From positions 708,293 through 772,292 of the forward strand of contig CANTFL010001429.1 of NCBI GenBank assembly GCA_947650285.1: DNA of 64,000 nt, given 5' to 3'. How positions within the stretch are numbered: position 1 is the first letter of the stretch; every line of letters starts with the position of its first letter. Under the pieces are notes generated by a model, which saw only the letters and a program-made list of their open reading frames with translations, made no database searches and was not told the DNA's origin. Source of the stretch: Hyaloperonospora brassicae. Its lineage: Eukaryota > Oomycota > Peronosporomycetes > Peronosporales > Peronosporaceae. Shown here piece after piece: positions 62,224-64,000 of the stretch. Both the position numbers and the translations under genes were made by a program.

Positions 62224-63826
62224 AAAATGAGGTTAACAGTGTAGCAGGTATACATACCTTGAATGAATGATTACCTCGACCTACACTTTAATTGTCGGGA
62301 ATAATAATCAGGCCTTTCTTCCGCAAAATGGTGCTTCGGGCTTGACGATCCAGTACTAACAGAGTTAGGAGCTGTTCGAATTTTCAGATATCCGGAAACT
62401 GCGTCAGCAATTGAGTACTGATATTTATGGAGCATTCTATCAACTCATAGGCTTCTGATACCATTTGAATAGACCTCATGGTGTATAAATTTATATATCG
62501 CTCTTTGCCCGTTACGTCAAAATCACCACATAAAATCCGCTCGCCACATCCTTAGAATACTCGAACTATATTCATGTCGTGCAGCAGCTCCCAGTTCAGT
62601 GAAAATTCATACAATATAAGTCTTTTCAACCGTTTACCGTCCTATGATCGATGCCGAAGCATATGACGCCAGTATTTTTCTTAAATGTGACCATTAGAAG
62701 GAAAGCATATGGTGATGTCGATAGTCGAATAAATTTGGTCGATAATAAATCTCTAATCAGATCGGCAGATGAGAGAACGCAGGTTGGAAGGAGGGATATG
62801 TCTGATGTTGCTTGACGTTCATTGTATTCTGCTGAAGGTGTAATGCTATATACGAGCTACCTAAACAGTACAAGGTACAGCGCGCGGTAGCGTGTTTGTC
62901 ATTCGTAATACCTTCAGAGCGGTTGTTTCCCGGCAGAAATTCACGTGGTCGCTGTTTTCTGCTCTATGAGCAACTTGAACGATCCGAGGTGCAATTCAAA
63001 CGATATCTTTGCATTCGCTGTGCAAAAAAAACCGCCACCGAAGCAAATCTGCTCTTCCGTAGCGCCAATTGTCGATTAAAATAGCTTAGCCAATGAAGTC
63101 GGTGCCAAGCTGCTACAACACACACTTGGACGATGAAGGGAGACGCCCTTTTGCTAAAACAAGTTCTCTTCGAAGTCGACATTGGCTGCAATTAGTAAGA
63201 AAGCACGGCGAAACTTTGCCGGTGGAACCAATTATCCAGGTAGCTTGCGCAAACTAAATGGCTACGCAGTATTCCTCGTACGGGACGAATCCTTAGCAAT
63301 TGTTTTTGAAATGATGTTGGAGCAGTGCAACGCATATGGGCGAAACATTGTAACAATCTTGCAACAATATATCTAGCGACCACATGGGTTGACAGGAATG
63401 CAGCTATTCACCGAGTAGCCACGGATACTATCTAGAGAAGCACAAAAACTTGTCGGGCTTCATTCTCTTTGCTGAATCCGATCGATAGCATGGGATTTAC
63501 GGTAGTACTCAGTGGTGTTGCGCTATAAGCAGATAGGAGTTGCTCATTCACGATTCTCGAGGGCCACCATTCACATAGGGATCAGCCACAATACGTTGTT
63601 TGCTTGCGTCCCTGGTGCTTACATCCTGATTCAGGACTTTGGTCTTCTTAGCTGAACAAATGTAAATCGACAGTCTGAGCTGTTCTCGCTGACACAGTTC
63701 GTATGACTGTACGCTACGCAGTGAGTGATCTGCGCAGAATCGACATGGCGCGTGTCCTCTGTACGTTACGAATAACGAGGGACACAACTAAAACGGGTGC
63801 AACGCAACAAACACGTTTTGGGAGCT
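62224..63826. other. no gene assigned
   Basis: Several frames of 60-80 codons exist on both strands at 62.9-63.8 kb, where GC content rises somewhat, but none is recognisable and none can be spliced to another. It may be internal or flanking sequence of the LTR element at the right border. Confidence 0.4.
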
Positions 63827-64000
63827 TGTAACGGGGCACACCCTTGCTTAACTTAACGCAAGGGATTTGGGTGCCCCGACAGACGTACACGTGGCGAGCG
63901 AGGAAGCGTAGGTAGGGTAAAAGTAGAACTGTTATATTAATAAATTAAGTCTTTAAACTACTGTCTCTTCGTTTGACTTAATTCAATTATACTAATATAA
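63827..64000. mobile_element. probable LTR edge with strong hairpin, truncated by the window
   Basis: The stretch begins TGTAACGGGGCAC, the kind of TG-starting terminus seen at retrotransposon LTRs. It forms a two-part stem: GGGGCAC (63833-63839) with GTGCCCC (63871-63877), and CCCTTGC (63841-63847) with GCAAGGG, around a TTAACTTAA-like loop. An AT-rich stretch with AATAAA-like words follows, then the window ends. Without the other LTR the call is tentative. Confidence 0.4.

Overview
The window is nuclear DNA of a filamentous eukaryote, most probably an oomycete of the Phytophthora/downy-mildew group. The evidence is compact genes with few short introns (about 70-125 nt, GT..AG), GC-rich coding DNA set in AT-richer repeat-derived DNA, a secreted WY-type effector with an EER motif, and decayed Ty3/gypsy-like DNA. 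Species cannot be fixed from the sequence alone.

Layout. (1) 1-7.4 kb is a dense gene island. It holds two neighbouring minus-strand paralogues with two Myb/SANT-like domains each (the first runs off the left edge, the second is broken by a frameshift), a plus-strand METTL21-like lysine methyltransferase, and a convergent minus-strand 6-phosphofructo-2-kinase/fructose-2,6-bisphosphatase with an N-terminal starch/glycogen-binding-like module. (2) 7.4-24.1 kb is gene-poor. Its one clear structure is a 1,066-bp DNA transposon with long terminal inverted repeats carrying a decayed alpha-tubulin fragment (Pack-MULE-like). (3) 24.2-34.6 kb holds a RxLR-like WY effector on the plus strand, a large PH-domain INPP4-type phosphoinositide 4-phosphatase on the minus strand (its stop faces the effector's stop) and, after a microsatellite-rich gap, eIF2B epsilon on the minus strand. 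(4) 34.6-40.5 kb is gene-poor. (5) 40.5-42.9 kb holds a convergent pair: an unrecognised single-pass membrane protein (+) and dolichol-phosphate mannosyltransferase DPM1 (-, five exons). (6) 42.9-48.3 kb is gene-poor. (7) 48.3-48.9 kb holds a small two-exon CDV3-like gene (-). (8) 49-64 kb is repeat-rich: a near-perfect 144-bp-arm inverted repeat, an 877-bp element with 53-bp inverted ends, decayed gypsy pol on the minus strand, local tandem repeats, and what looks like the edge of an LTR at the right border.

The genes do not form one pathway. They are housekeeping functions (translation initiation, glycosylation donor synthesis, fructose-2,6-bisphosphate control, phosphoinositide turnover, protein methylation) separated by repeat-derived DNA, with one host-interaction effector at the edge of a gene-poor tract. 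No CRISPR array, rRNA gene or intact tRNA gene was seen. I found no convincing wholly new system. The most unusual objects are the tubulin-carrying transposon, the inverted repeat at 49.3 kb and the effector with an altered RxLR motif.
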